A stretch of 64,000 nt of DNA, taken from contig JAGTTD010000021.1 in assembly GCA_018398585.1 (NCBI GenBank), forward strand, positions 146,501-210,500, given 5' to 3'. This DNA is from Simmondsia chinensis (Eukaryota; Streptophyta; Magnoliopsida; Caryophyllales; Simmondsiaceae). Shown one piece after another: positions 45,940 through 56,441 of the stretch. The position numbers and the translations under genes are program-made. Under the pieces are notes generated by a model. That model made no database searches, was not told where the DNA came from, and saw nothing but the letters and a program-made list of their open reading frames with translations. Position 1 is the stretch's first letter, and every line of letters starts with the position of its first letter.

Positions 45940-46335
45940 CACCTGGAGAATATACATTGATGGTCTATTAATTAAGAAGGTCACAGTGTGGGGATAGTAT
46001 TAGTTAATCTTGATGGAGAACAAGCCGAGTACGCTATCAAGTTGAATTTTGAGGCAACTGGTAATGAGGTTGAGTACAAAGCCTTCCTTCACGGCCTTGA
46101 CCTCGCAGTAGTAGCTGGGGCACAGCATATCATTGCCTTAAGTGACTGAGAGTTGATAGTGAAGAAAGTATTAGGGAAATATGAGGCAAAGAAGCCACAT
46201 CTGCTGTGGTACCTAGACTCAGTTCGAAAGAAAATTTCTGAATTAGAAGACCTCGTCATACAAGGGATTCCTCGCAAGGATAATAGGCGTGCGGATGAAT
46301 TAAGCCACTCGTGGAGAAACAAGAGGGGCATGTAA
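45940..46335 (+). pseudogene. Element G second, archaeal-type RNase H
   Basis: WRIYIDGLLI at about 45947 corresponds to the WxLYVDGSS start. A frame change follows, then INFEATGNEVEYKAFLHGLD-like residues (LKLNFEATGNEVEYKAFLHG in the sequence) with the catalytic Glu. A stop replaces the Asp of 'SDSQL', then LIVKKVLGKYEAKKPHLLWY and QGIPRKDNRRADELSHSW with the final Asp. This duplicate RNase H is a lineage mark of Tat elements. Confidence 0.8.
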
Positions 46336-46451
46336 GCATAAAGGAAGTTGACATGAAGTATCTGGACAGACACAAGTCAAAACAGGTAATGCAAGTACAA
46401 AATACGGAAGGATGGATGGGGCCTCTCCTTGAGTACATTTAGCAAAACAAG

Positions 46452-47565
46452 TTGCCATCAGACAATAAGGAAGCACACAAACTATTGAGGCACGTGGCTC
46501 ATTTTGTTATAATTAATCAACAACTCTATAAGAGGTTGTTCACACACCCGTTGCTAAAGTGCTTAACAAGCGAAGAAGGAAATTATGTGCTAAGAGAAAT
46601 CCATGAGGGCACTTGTGGAACCCATATTAGACAAAGAACCCTATCTGGAATGGTATTACGGGTAGGTTATTTTTGGCAAACTTTAAAGAAAGACGCTGAC
46701 AACTTAGTGCGAAAGTGTGATAAGTGCCAAAAGTTTTCACCCTAATCTACACCCCGGCAACGATCTTACACCCAATCATTGACCTCATACCTTTTAGACA
46801 ATGGGGAATGGACATCCTAGAACCCTTCCCGCTAGCCAACAGACAAAGAAGTTTCTAATAGTGGTAGTTGATTACTTTAGTAAATGGGTAGAAGCTGAAC
46901 CAGGAGCAAGGATCACGGAGAATGCCACTGACCAGTTTCTATAGGAAAACATTATCACCCGTTTTGGGATTCCACAGGCTCTAATTACTGATGATAGAAC
47001 GCAATTCAATATTCCACGGTTTTAAAAGTATTGTCAGTACCTAGAAATTGCTCTTCACTTTGCATCAATATCATATCCGCAGAGTAATGGGCAAGCGGAA
47101 GCAGAAAACAAGCAAATACTCAACAGACTCAAACGCCGATTAGATGCCGCCAAGGGAAAGTGGGTAGGGCGCACCGTACCAGATACTGAGTAGCCACGGG
47201 TGAAACCCCATTTATGTTGGTATACGGGGCAGAAGCCGGGATTCCTGTTGAAGTAGGAGAGCCAAGTTACCGAATACAATACTCTCGCGCATAATTGCTC
47301 AAAAGCAACGAGTATCACAATACTACAACAAACATGTAAACCCCAGACATTTTGATGTAGGGGACCTAGTTCTTCAACAAACTGATGCAGCTCAATGAGG
47401 GAGAGGGGAGGGTAAGATGTCAGCCAATTGGGAAGGTCTCTACCGTGTTGTGCGCAAGCTTGGATGTGGGAATTACAAGCTAGAGCGTATGAACGGCTCT
47501 AAGATTCCTCGAACATGGAATGTATAAAATCTTAAAAAATATTATGTATAAATATAGTAACACGT
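46452..47565 (+). pseudogene. Element G integrase
   Basis: HFVIINQQLYKRLFTHPLLK and VLREIHEGTCGTHIRQRTLS begin the zinc-binding domain, with CDKCQKFSP at 46719-46743. The core has WGMDILEPFPLAN (Asp), DYFSKWVEAEPGARITENAT, ITRFGIPQALITDDRTQFNI (second Asp) and SYPQSNGQAEAENKQILNRL (Glu). After further frame changes come HFDVGDLVLQQTDAA and the C-terminal GLYRVVRKLGCGNYKLERMN (about 47435-47494). Stops at 46744, 46942 and 47023 are among the lesions. Confidence 0.9.
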
Positions 47566-48290
47566 TTTGTTATATAAGATTGACGATCCGTAAGGGAGAA
47601 TGGCAAAGGAATGTCATGTTGTACAGAGTGTATCAGTTAGATGCTAGTCGGGGTATCATTAGCTCACCTTAAAGGAGCAAGTTATGAAAGTATTAGTGTA
47701 TAATAGGGTTGCTTCAATTAGATTGCTTGTTGACAAACATGTAACGGGGTGAACCTTCCTGTTGGTGTAAAATTTCCATACCCATAATAGCATAGACGTA
47801 TACAACTTCTATTAAAGCTAAAGTATCATAGAAAAACATTTTAACCCAGTCCTATATACTCCCTTCGAATACCAAAAACAACAACAACAACAGGCCCAAT
47901 ACCACAAGGGCTCCCGTGTGAGCAGGGTCTGGGAGGGGTAGGATATACGCAGCTTTACCCTATCAGGGGGATACCCTAATGAGAGGTTGTTTTCGGGAAA
48001 CCCCATCCTGAAAAGCGAGAGGGCATAAAAAGCACAGAGAGCATGGCAAGCATTGAAGCATCTAAGCAAGAGCAAAACGCAAAAGCACCAAGCATCTATG
48101 AAAGGGAGCCTACCTATCGACAGCATGCAAGCATATAAATGATGTAAGCAACAAGAAGCAAGGCAGAAATGCGTAAAACAGATAGGCATGCAAGACAACT
48201 TGTGGCGCTAGTACTAGCCTAGAAGTGCTCGACGTTCCTACCCTGCTATATCTGTTACCCCTATACTAATCCTCCCTTTGAATACCGCGG
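47566..48290. other. Element G post-integrase spacer with a LINE fragment
   Basis: There is no sense coding after integrase. The LINE fragment 47874-48272 occupies most of the segment. The 3' end of the antisense unit begins near 48430. Confidence 0.6.
47874..48272 (-). mobile_element. RTE LINE 3' fragment with 14-bp duplication
   Basis: On the minus strand it ends in (TTG)n (47878-47892). The last 135 bp match the LINE tail at 5150-5277. The right part (ctagtactagcctagaag ... cccctatactaatcctcc) matches the LINE 3' UTR and the end of its ORF at 5425-5540. The duplication tccctt(c/t)gaatacc lies at 47860-47873 and 48273-48286. Confidence 0.85.
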
Positions 48291-48432
48291 CTATTCATTT
48301 ACACAAAATTCCGCCACAGCTATTCACTTGCACAAAAATATCACTATAACAACCCAACTACAAGACCAGGGCACAAAAATTTCACTAAGGATGAAACTTA
48401 TCAAAACCCATAAAAGTTGACCCGCTCTCTAG

Positions 48433-50830
48433 TCAAGATGAGGTACCCCCGGTAGTGCTTCCCATATTAGAGACATCCATGTGGAGCTGATCCGCCACCT
48501 GTTGGAGAAACACATGGCTAAGATCTGGCTTAGTCCGCATCAAACGATGAGCTAATTTAGAAAGGCCGGAGGTAAATCCCTTCCAAAAATGAAAATTCAA
48601 AAGCTTACGGAATTCATCACCCACCTTGAATTGGGCCACGGCACCTGTTGCCTCTTCCCTCGCCTTAGCCGCCTCACCCTTACAACGTAGTACCTCTTCT
48701 TCTAAATCTCTTAAGTGATGCCGGTAGTCTCTCTCCGAGGCCGCAAGCCTCTCCCTTGGCTCCTCCTTCTCGCGCTTCGAGAAGGCCGACTTCTTCATCA
48801 ACTGTTGAAGCTCATTCGCTAGCTCCTCCTCTTGCGCTCCTAGAAAGCCATCTTCTCCCTCAACTGTTGAAGCTCATTCGCTATTTCCCTTCACGGTCCT
48901 AATATGTTGCCATAGCAGTGGACTAAGAACTTATCTACGTTTGCAACACATGATTCAGTTAAAAAAAATAGCAAATGAGCACTATTTACAACATTAGAAA
49001 AGCTCACCTTCAGAGCATAGGTAGCAGCAGTCTCGCGGGTGATAGCATGCAGACTTTCAGCATCTTCGAGGAAAACCAAGGCCAAACAAGCATGTTTGCT
49101 GAAATCTATGTCATCCTCATAGATAGAAACCTTGTGAGATAACAAAGATGCACCCTCGCCCACTAAAGTAGAAAAGGCACGAAGAACGGATCATCCGTGC
49201 CTCATCTTGTTAACCAAAGGGTGAAGGACCCAGTGGAGGAGAAAATAGAGGACTCTGCGCGGTAGGAGAACTGATTTGGAATGATTCCGGAACTATGTGA
49301 GAGCTGCGAATTGTGCTAGGCTCCACCCTCTCTGCACCCACCCCCTGCTCCTCAGTCTCAGAACTTCCCACTTCATTAGAAGTCAAAGTTCGTGATGACA
49401 CCTCATCTTCTTGCTCCGCCTCCTCTACTTGAACCTCTCCTGCTCCAGCCCCCAGCTCAGGGGGAGATGGCTATGAAGGAAGTGCTACCACAGTGCTCGG
49501 TAATGGGCCTGGAGGAGGAGGTAGTCTCTCTATGGCGGGAGAAGCTTGAATAATCGGTAGATCAGAAACATCCCCTTGAGAGGGACAGGATAAATAGGAA
49601 GCGGCGGCTACCTTCACTTTCTTTGATTTAGCGGCCCTGGCAGGGGATTCCCCCGGTTCGTAGGTAGTTTCTCTTTTTCCCTTCTTCTGGCCGGGTGCCT
49701 TGGAGGCTAGTTCTTTTCCTTTTTCCTGACGAAGAGACTCCGCCAAGGCGGGAATATCCATGTCAGCTTCCCCACCTGAAACATAAAAACAAGTGTAAAG
49801 AAAAACATAAATCAGTATGTGAAGGGGTAGTAAGCTTCCCGTGGCCAAGGAATTAGCTTTCCACCAACGGGTTTCACTCACAATCCTGCCTTAATCAATA
49901 CCCTCTCCTGCTCTAACAAATCCTTAGTTGCTAAGAAACGAGAATCAGGGCCCTGCTTGAAATAACAAACCACCTCTTTTTTACGAGGGGATAATTCATC
50001 CTCTTGAGGGGTACGGCTCTTATTTAATGTGGTCCAAAAAGTAAGAAAAGAAGGGAACCGTGAAGGCTTCACCCGCACAAACTTATTTTGCCAATAACTT
50101 AACTTAGAGGGATTATTCTCAATGAACTTAAACCCTTCCCTACTCTCAAATGAGACGACGCCTTTTAATTGCTTTGTCCTAAATAAATAATCAAAACTGC
50201 GAGTGGAGGGGAACAATCCCGCCACAAAAAAAGTAATCAAGTAACCATAAATGTTTCGAAAGTTGTTGGGGCTAACTTGGCTAGGGCAAATGGAATACTG
50301 CCTAAGAATCCATTTGACAAAACTAGGAAGAGGGAATCTCAGCCCTGCGTCCAAAGCATCCACGATCACGGCAAGGTAACCCGATGAGGAGGATGCAGGG
50401 GATTATCTTTCTCCCCAGGACCTCGAACATCATAGTCCCTAGGAAACAAATGACCCTAGAGGAAGGATCAAAGCTGCCTCCGGGAATCTTTCCCTTAGTG
50501 CGACCTCTTTGGGAGTCCTAATGGGAGAAGGGGCAAGCCGAGAGAGAGTTTCCACTGCTATAGCCTCCCTACTTGAGGTTCTTTCTCTTGACCTTCCCAG
50601 GTAGAGCTCCTGAGATGGATACGCTTAGGAGTCATTCTTCTAAAAGAAAAACAAACACAAGGAGAGGAGCTAGTAAAGAGGAACCTTACCCTATTGACAA
50701 CTTGCCTCAAATTCTCTTGAAGCACCCCTGCCCCCATTGCTTGAGCCCTCATGGAAGAAAAGAGGGGGAGTTCTGCCCACATCGCTATTAAATCCGCAAG
50801 AAGTTGGGGATTCTCGTTAGGGTCTCCCAT
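48433..50830 (-). pseudogene. Element G antisense unit 1: 'putative gypsy-type transposon' (Transposase_28-like) gene
   Basis: Reading leftward, the start is MGDPNENPQLLADLIAMWAE at 50830. GTAAGG near 50690 and tttcttttag near 50645 look like an intron. The main domain (50369-49878) has LRFPLPSFVKWILRQYSICP, then SQVSPNNFRNIYGYLITFF, close to the FPLHPFxxxxLxxxxxxPxQLxPNxWRxxxGF pattern of Pfam Transposase_28. A probable second intron ends tatgtttcag near 49778, before GGEADMDIPALAESLRQEKG. The Pro/Ser-rich linker (49401-49210) and a C-terminal coiled coil (SERDYRHHLRDLEEEVLRCK, 48801-48433) complete it. Such an antisense ORF between integrase and 3' LTR is known from Tat elements such as maize Grande. 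Its role is unknown. Frame breaks make this copy doubtful. Confidence 0.7.
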
Positions 50831-51061
50831 GGGAGTCGAGACCCTCAGGCCAAGAACTCCTCAACAACAAAGAGAGAGAGGGGGGGGGGGGTGCGCAAAG
50901 GTAAAAAGGGGGAAGTAACAATGAAAAAGCAGTGGTTGTTTACCTTGATCGAGAACAAGAACAAAATAAATGGCTGACAAAGAGAAGAGCAAAGCTTCGA
51001 AACCCAGGGAGAAAAATGAAAGAACAATGGAGAAATAGATGAAAGTTTGAACGTCTGAAAA

Positions 51062-51075
51062 GGGGCATTTATAGG
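51062..51075 (-). promoter_or_regulatory. TATA box of antisense unit 1
   Basis: The minus strand reads cctataaatgcccc, about 235 bases before the ATG at 50830, with a CT-rich leader between. It suggests that the antisense gene has its own promoter. Confidence 0.5.
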
Positions 51076-51164
51076 GCCTGACAAAAAGGACAGGTGGTGG
51101 AATAGGGCAGCGACGTGTGGTTCGCCTTGCCTCGAGAAAATAAACCGTAATTAATGACGTTCTT

Positions 51165-51590
51165 ATCAATGCCCCAACCCAACTGACAGCTGGGGACTGG
51201 GGGCTTACGGCTTGTTTATTCGCGATATGTCCTAACCCAGCTAACTTCTGGGACTGGGAGCTTACAATTTGTTTATTCACTGTATGCCCCGACCCAGCTA
51301 ACGACTGCGGACTAGGGGCTTACAGTTTGTTTACTCATGGTATGTCCCGACCCAGCTAACGGCTAGGGCTGGGGGCTTACGGTTTGTTTATTCACAGTAT
51401 GTCCCAACCCATCTAACAGCAGGGGACTAGGGGCTTACGGTTTGTTTATTCACGGTATGTCCTGACCCAACTAACAGTTAGGGACTGGGGGCTTACAGTT
51501 GTTTACTCATGGTATGTCCCGACCAAGCTAATGGTTGGGGACTGGGGGCTTATAGTTTGACTATTCATGGTACGCTCCACTCCAGTTGAC
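51165..51590 (+). repeat. Tandem array 1, about 58-bp units (7 copies)
   Basis: The units have the form gtatgtcccgacccagctaa, then cggctagggactgggggctt, then acggtttgtttattcac, 56-59 bp each and 80-90% alike by eye. The array starts at about 51165 and grades into a different short repeat ('gtaagtccttctcaagcagg', about 51630-51770). Confidence 0.85.
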
Positions 51591-51764
51591 AACTGGTGGC
51601 AGGGAGCTAACATATTATTCATTCATGCTGTAAATCCTTCTCAGGCATGCAAGACGCACATATACCCGTAAGCCTTTCTCAGGAAGGTGACATTCATTCA
51701 CGTTGTAAGTCCTTTTCAAGCAGGCAATATGCACAAATGGTTGTAAGTCCTTCTCAAGTAGGCA

Positions 51765-52345
51765 AAATGCTATGCTCCACCTTAGTCCACAGCTGAAGGC
51801 AAGGGTCTGGGTACTTGTCTATGTATAGTATGCTCCACCTCGGCCCATGGCTAAAGGCAGGGGCCTGGTCACTTGTCTATTTACGGTATGCTCCATCTCA
51901 GCCCACGGCTGAAGGCACGAGGCTGGACACTTATCTATGCACAGTATGCTCCACCTCAGCCCATGGCTAAAGGCAGGGGACTGGTCACTTGTCTATTTAC
52001 GGTATGCTCCATCTTAGCCCACGGCTGAAGGCACAGGGCTGGACACTTGTCTATGCACAGTATGCTCCACCTCAGCCCATGGCTAAAGGCAGGGGGTTAG
52101 TTACTTGTCTATTTACGGTATGCTTCACCTTGGCCCATTGTTGACGGCAGGGGGCTAGATACTTGTCTATGTACGGTACGCTCCACCTCAGCCCATGGTT
52201 GAAGGCAAGGGGCTGATCACTTGTCTATTTACGGTATGCTCCACCTCATCCCACTGCTAAAGACAGGAGGCTGGTCACTTATTTATTCATGGTATGCTCC
52301 ACCCCAGCTCACAACTGGGGGCAAGGGGCTAGATACCCATCCATT
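51765..52345 (+). repeat. Tandem array 2, ten 58-bp units with alternating A/B types
   Basis: Units begin tatgctccacctcagccca. Units 2, 4 and 6 have ctaaaggcagggg...tggtcacttgtctatttacgg. Units 1, 3 and 5 have ctgaaggca...ctgg(g/a)(t/c)acttgtctatg(c/t)a(c/t)ag. The last units diverge. The unit length equals that of array 1 and the two share tatg(t/c)(c/t)cc and ggctta/ggctgg positions, so they probably share an origin. Confidence 0.85.
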
Positions 52346-52620
52346 CAAAGTATACTCTAACCTAACAGGAAAAATCAAAAACTTCAGCAGAACTTCTATA
52401 CCGTACCGTCGCAATTGCAAATTTGCACATGAAAGTATCTTTCGATAATAAAACAAGTAAAAACGAAAAAGCAAGGGATTTGTATTGATAGAATAAGTAG
52501 AACAAGTAGTTCATTACAAGGAGACTACAAAGTAGCATATACAGCTAGAACAGTACAATACCTAGAGAGACGATATTAACATTAAGGAAAAACCCCCCTC
52601 CCACAACCCCCACACCGCCA
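52346..52620. other. Element G spacer between tandem array and antisense unit 2
   Basis: No gene or repeat recognised. Confidence 0.5.
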
Positions 52621-53619
52621 CTATTCAAAGATGTCAAAAGGAACTAAGGGCTCCTCCCCACAGCGGAACAACGAACCAACGTATGGAACCAACTGAACCT
52701 TGGTGTCGCACTGATGATTCCCCGGGAAAAGTATACGACCTCGTGAACTCCCCTGAAGAGCACAGCGATACACCTGATCACAGGTAGCAAGGTGAGATAC
52801 TCCCGTGGCACAGTAAAGCCAATAATGACAGGATTCCATCTGCTCCCAGACCAAGGCAGTCAAATAAACAAGCGGTAGCGTTTCACCCAAGAACTTGGAT
52901 TATCCAAATTCGATAAAGTCCATACAGTGAAAACTGGACTCCGCAGGGTTACCAAACAAAGAGTAGGGGCCTCAGTTGAGGTGTCCCATAATTTAGAAAT
53001 CTTCGTGTCACGACACGCAAATAAATTCTCACAAACCGAATCCGGAAAGAGCGTCATCATCATGGAACTTGGTTCCACGTGCCAACGCATCACATAGGGC
53101 CGATTGAAAGTTCCACTAAGGTATTGCCCCCAGTCAGACAGAAGCAACAGCTCTCTAATAATACACACATGACCAACAGAGAATGTGTTTCTAGGGCCCA
53201 CATTGACAACACCTCTTAAAACCCAGTCCTCCTCCCAAGAATACACTTGATATTTGCTAGTCCAGTAACTGCAACAAGGATAGATTAGGTCCAACACCAG
53301 CAGGTACAGGTATCCCCCCACTAGAGTCCACCACCCCCATATTGTCGATTAATACCTCCACTGTCTCAGGCGGCATAATAGGAGAAAAACCTCTCGAAGA
53401 AAAAAATAACTCTAAGCCATTGCGGGCAAAGTCGGCATCTGGCTATAGCAAAAAGCCATTTGCACAACGGGTCAAAGATTGAAAAGATTGTTTCTCAATA
53501 AAATCGTGGTCCAAGAGCAAATTCGAGTACATTTAAGAAATAGAGGAAAACCTTACAAGCAACTTGGCACGAAGCCAAGACAATATCTCATAAGTCATGT
53601 CATCCACAAAAGGCTCCAT
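52621..53619 (-). pseudogene. Element G antisense unit 2: decayed F-box-like protein
   Basis: From the ATG at 53619 the reading is MEPFVDDMTYEILSWLRAK, then LLVRFSSIS, a stop (53533-53535), and in the same frame MYSNLLLDHDFIEKQSFQSL. This fits the F-box pattern LPxEILxxILSRLPxKSLLRFxxVSKxWxSLIxDPxFI. Downstream, after further stops and a frameshift near 53270, TSKYQVYSWEEDWVLRG, then LCLVTLRSPVFTVWTLSNLD, NPSSWVKRYRLF and finally KVQLVPYVGSLFRCGEEPLV resemble the F-box-associated domain (LCLv...fxvWxLxd...W.kxyxl ... PYvxSL). F-box proteins are substrate receptors of SCF ubiquitin ligases. The size, about 330 codons, is normal for the family. The gene is broken. Its place inside a retrotransposon suggests capture of a host gene. 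Confidence 0.5.
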
Positions 53620-53653
53620 TGGTGAATGCAAAGTCAAGTGAAGCCTCCACGGG

Positions 53654-53664
53654 CCCTTTATAGG
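53654..53664 (-). promoter_or_regulatory. TATA box of antisense unit 2
   Basis: The minus strand reads cctataaaggg, 35 bases before the ATG at 53619. The context (cacctataaagggcccg) resembles that of antisense unit 1. Confidence 0.45.
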
Positions 53665-53730
53665 TGTAAACACATGCTTCAAAGCTGTCGGGATACACAC
53701 TTCGAGGTCAAAAATTCTTTTAACCTCGAA

Positions 53731-53743
53731 GTAGGGGGCTAGC
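53731..53743 (+). promoter_or_regulatory. Element G polypurine tract
   Basis: Gtagggggctagc stands directly before the 3' LTR. Confidence 0.6.
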
Positions 53744-54167
53744 TATTGAGAATAAAGACAAAAAGCACTGAGAACAAAAGTCAAGAAGCTTGGGGAAAGC
53801 GGCAGGAGAACCCGGGCCAATAAATAGGGGAAGTAGTGATAGCCAACATAATAGAGCCACCAACCCCCAAGAGCTATCAGGGATAGAAGCCTGATACTGT
53901 GACCCACCACATATTAAGACCGCGATACCCTAAACAGCAGCCACGATGCCCAAAGCCGCCAGCAAAAGCGGCCCAATGGGATTCTAGTACTCAGTCAAAG
54001 GAGATCAAACTTATCCTTTAGGCCTTACTTTTGATACCTTATAAAAAGAAGGGATGAAGGCCATCAAAAGAGGAGACATCAACAAAAAGAGGAAAAACTA
54101 GAGAAACAGTTAAAAGGGCTTGAGAACGGCCTTTCCTTCGCGAACCCAACCAAAAATTTCCTAAACA
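53744..54167 (+). repeat. Element G 3' LTR
   Basis: It starts tattgagaataaag (TG changed to TA) and ends cctaaaca. TATA ttataaaaag is at about 54039-54048. Confidence 0.9.
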
Positions 54168-54172
54168 AGCGT

Positions 54173-54364
54173 AAAGACTAAAATAAATCAAAATAATTTT
54201 ATCTAAACACATCTCTTATCTTCAAGATAATCAAAATAAGGATAAATCTAACAAAATCTAGCCTAATTTAGCCAAAATCTGTATCTCTCCAACTAGAAGA
54301 CTTTTGCGTGGATCAAAACTCTTAGTTGTCCATCCCCCTACCCGCCAAGATATAGGTTGCATCA
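54173..54364 (-). repeat. Element F 5' LTR, right part
   Basis: It resumes with aaagactaaaataaatc, matching 40886 onward, and ends ggttgcatca. Confidence 0.8.
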
Positions 54365-55310
54365 AGTTATTTGGGACACAAAATCAAATGTAGGGCACAA
54401 GAAGTAATGTGGAAAAGATGGAGACTTGAATAAGGAAAATTTCTCTCTTTAATAGACTTCGTCTTTGTTGGAATTTTAGGAGTACATGGAGTGCTCAGAC
54501 ACGTGACGTGATTAAACATGCTTGTGGAAATCTCAAAGAGGTAGTTAATTTAAGGATTATAAATAAAAGACCAAACTTAGGGAGAGGCTCCTCAACCCAA
54601 TAAGAATTTCTTCTATCAACTATGACATAACAATACTTAGACTAATAAGATAAAATAAGTAATATTGTGTCAAGACCAAAACACAACGTTTAGTATAATG
54701 GCATTTCTTGAAACGTGCCGTTTCCATGGGAATGTTTCTCTAATATATGAAGGATGGCATTTGGGTAAATAAGCTCAAGATTGGGAGTTATTCTGTTCTG
54801 ATTTTCGCTTGGGGGTACATTTGGTATGTTACCCTTCTGCCCTTGCCCAATTACTCTAATTACCTGTCATGTCCCTACCCGTGGCTACCCGAGTATGAAG
54901 TGTGCCCTAGAAGCTGGGGCATCCCTAGATACGTGTCATTCATCCGTGCAGTTTCCTTAGAGCATGTGTTATTCTTCTGTGAGCCCAGATTGTGTTTCTT
55001 TTGGGCAACCTGGACCATTAGATGCAATGAGGATGGATGATAGAGATTCTGCCACCCAAAGATTGACAAGGATAGAGAGGGCTTGGTATATAAGGAAGGC
55101 GACTTTTGGGTTTCTGGAGATTGAGGCCATTTTCTCTCTAGTTCCCTCCAAGAACACTCACTCTCCCTCTCCCTCTCCAAGATGTGGTCCTTTGGAAACC
55201 CTAGACGTTTGGCCTTCTCCACCCTCTCTAAGCTTCGTTCATGGAATGTTGTAAGATCCCTATGTATATATATTTCCGTAGCAAGGTTTTCTATTTTGAA
55301 ACCTAGAGTC

Positions 55311-56110
55311 TGTTAGAAAAAAAATGCAGAAAATACTTGCAAAAACCTTGCAACCGGGTATCCAAACGATCTCAGGTGTTGAGGCGTGTGATCACTATCC
55401 TTAAGGTTTATTTCGGTATACGAAATATCCTCGGGGATACAACAACTACCAAAATATGGAGTGAAGAAGTGTATGGAAAGAGATTGATGAAGATGTCTAG
55501 AGATTGGTTGATTTAGAGAACTCACCCTTTGATAAACTCACATAGAACACAAGAACCAAGAAGATGTTCTTCAAATTTCTTTCTTGTGAAATTCCTCTAC
55601 CAATTTATATGTTTTCTTCTTCTTGATGAGAGGGGAGAATATCTGGTATTATTCTCTTCTGTAAAACGTCCCAAAACCAAGAGCATCAATATATAAAAGA
55701 ACTGGGAAGAAACCGCGCACAAAACCGTCAAAACCGACCTATGTGTCGAAGTTGTGTGTCGACACAGTATCGACACACAGCTTTCTGTAAGCCTGTGTGT
55801 CGACACACAGGTCGACACACTGGCTCAATGTAAGCCTGTGTGTCGACACACAGGTTTCCTCCGTGCGCACCTGAAACGGGCTATGTGTCGACACACGGGC
55901 CATGTGTGTCGACACACAGCTATCTCCCCTGCGTTCTATAGGATTTTGTATCGACACATATGACCCATGTGTCGACACATACTCCCAATAATGCTCTAAT
56001 CACTCATACAAGTATCGGGACAATCTCAAATACATCTTATATACATATAAACAATATTTAACACACATATATACATTTTATACAACGAATATTTTGAAAA
56101 TACATCAACA
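55311..56110 (-). repeat. Solo LTR (800 bp) with perfect duplication gagtc and a palindrome cluster
   Basis: Ends are tgttagaaaa...acatcaaca. The duplication gagtc lies at 55306-55310 and 56111-56115. A minus-strand TATA (tatatattga region, about 55690-55697) suggests minus orientation, which puts the palindromes at 55740-55980 upstream of the start site. Confidence 0.9.
55740..55980 (-). promoter_or_regulatory. Cluster of TGTGTCGACACA palindromes
   Basis: Seven GTCGAC cores occur in about 240 bp, six of them inside TGTGTCGACACA or a close form; the best is CTGTGTGTCGACACACAG, present twice. Half-sites tgtgtcgaag and tatcgacaca add to it. Position upstream of the LTR TATA suggests a U3 control region. 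Confidence 0.7.
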
Positions 56111-56441
56111 GAGTCTTGTATTTGTATTCTATTCATGTGTTGATCTTGGTATATAAATTGTAAATACATTCATAGCATGGTGAGATAGACTTCTCTAGAA
56201 ATAGGGAGCCGTGGATTAGGACCATCTTTTTGGGGTCTGAACCACATTAAAATCTAGTTTTCTTGTTTTCTTTTTCAATCTTTACCTTGTAATCTTCCAT
56301 TGCCCTTGTATTTTTTTTATTTTTTTTTTGTACCTTCACTTGTTGGTTCTTCATGTTGATATTTTCTTGAGTCATTTTGAATCACTATAAATGGTTTAGA
56401 GCTTTTGGTTGTCAAAAGTCTTGAGAAATTTCTCCTGCAAA

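Larger units (their letters stand above)
42085..54167 (+). mobile_element. Element G: Tat-lineage Ty3/gypsy element with antisense genes and tandem array
   Basis: Two 424-bp LTRs flank gag, protease, RT, RNase H, a second archaeal-type RNase H, integrase, then about 6 kb of extra sequence. The second RNase H and the PBS tggcgcagtctgtgag are marks of the Tat/Ogre group. The flanks ggctt (42080-42084) and agcgt (54168-54172) are a decayed duplication. Stops occur in every domain. Confidence 0.9.
40648..54364 (-). mobile_element. Element F: small TRIM-like LTR element, 5' LTR split by element G
   Basis: The LTRs are 40648-41084 and 41854-42084 plus 54173-54364. Without element G the whole is only about 1.63 kb. 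PBS and polypurine tract are present, and the 0.77-kb interior has no polymerase. The flanking bases ggcta and agtta differ by two transitions, so the target duplication is probable but decayed. Confidence 0.8.

Noticed and set aside
47818..48198. Cys-rich minus-strand ORF of 126 codons
   Set aside because: It lies in the LINE 3' UTR and integrase spacer; the CCCCCC stretch is the (TTG)n tail read in a shifted frame.
51165..52345. Direct repeats considered as a CRISPR array
   Set aside because: The repeats are contiguous 58-bp tandem units without unique spacers, in a plant retrotransposon.
55739..55978. ORFs on both strands with repeating CVSTH / MCRHT peptides
   Set aside because: They are translations of the TGTGTCGACACA palindromes; both strands give ORFs because the repeats are self-complementary.
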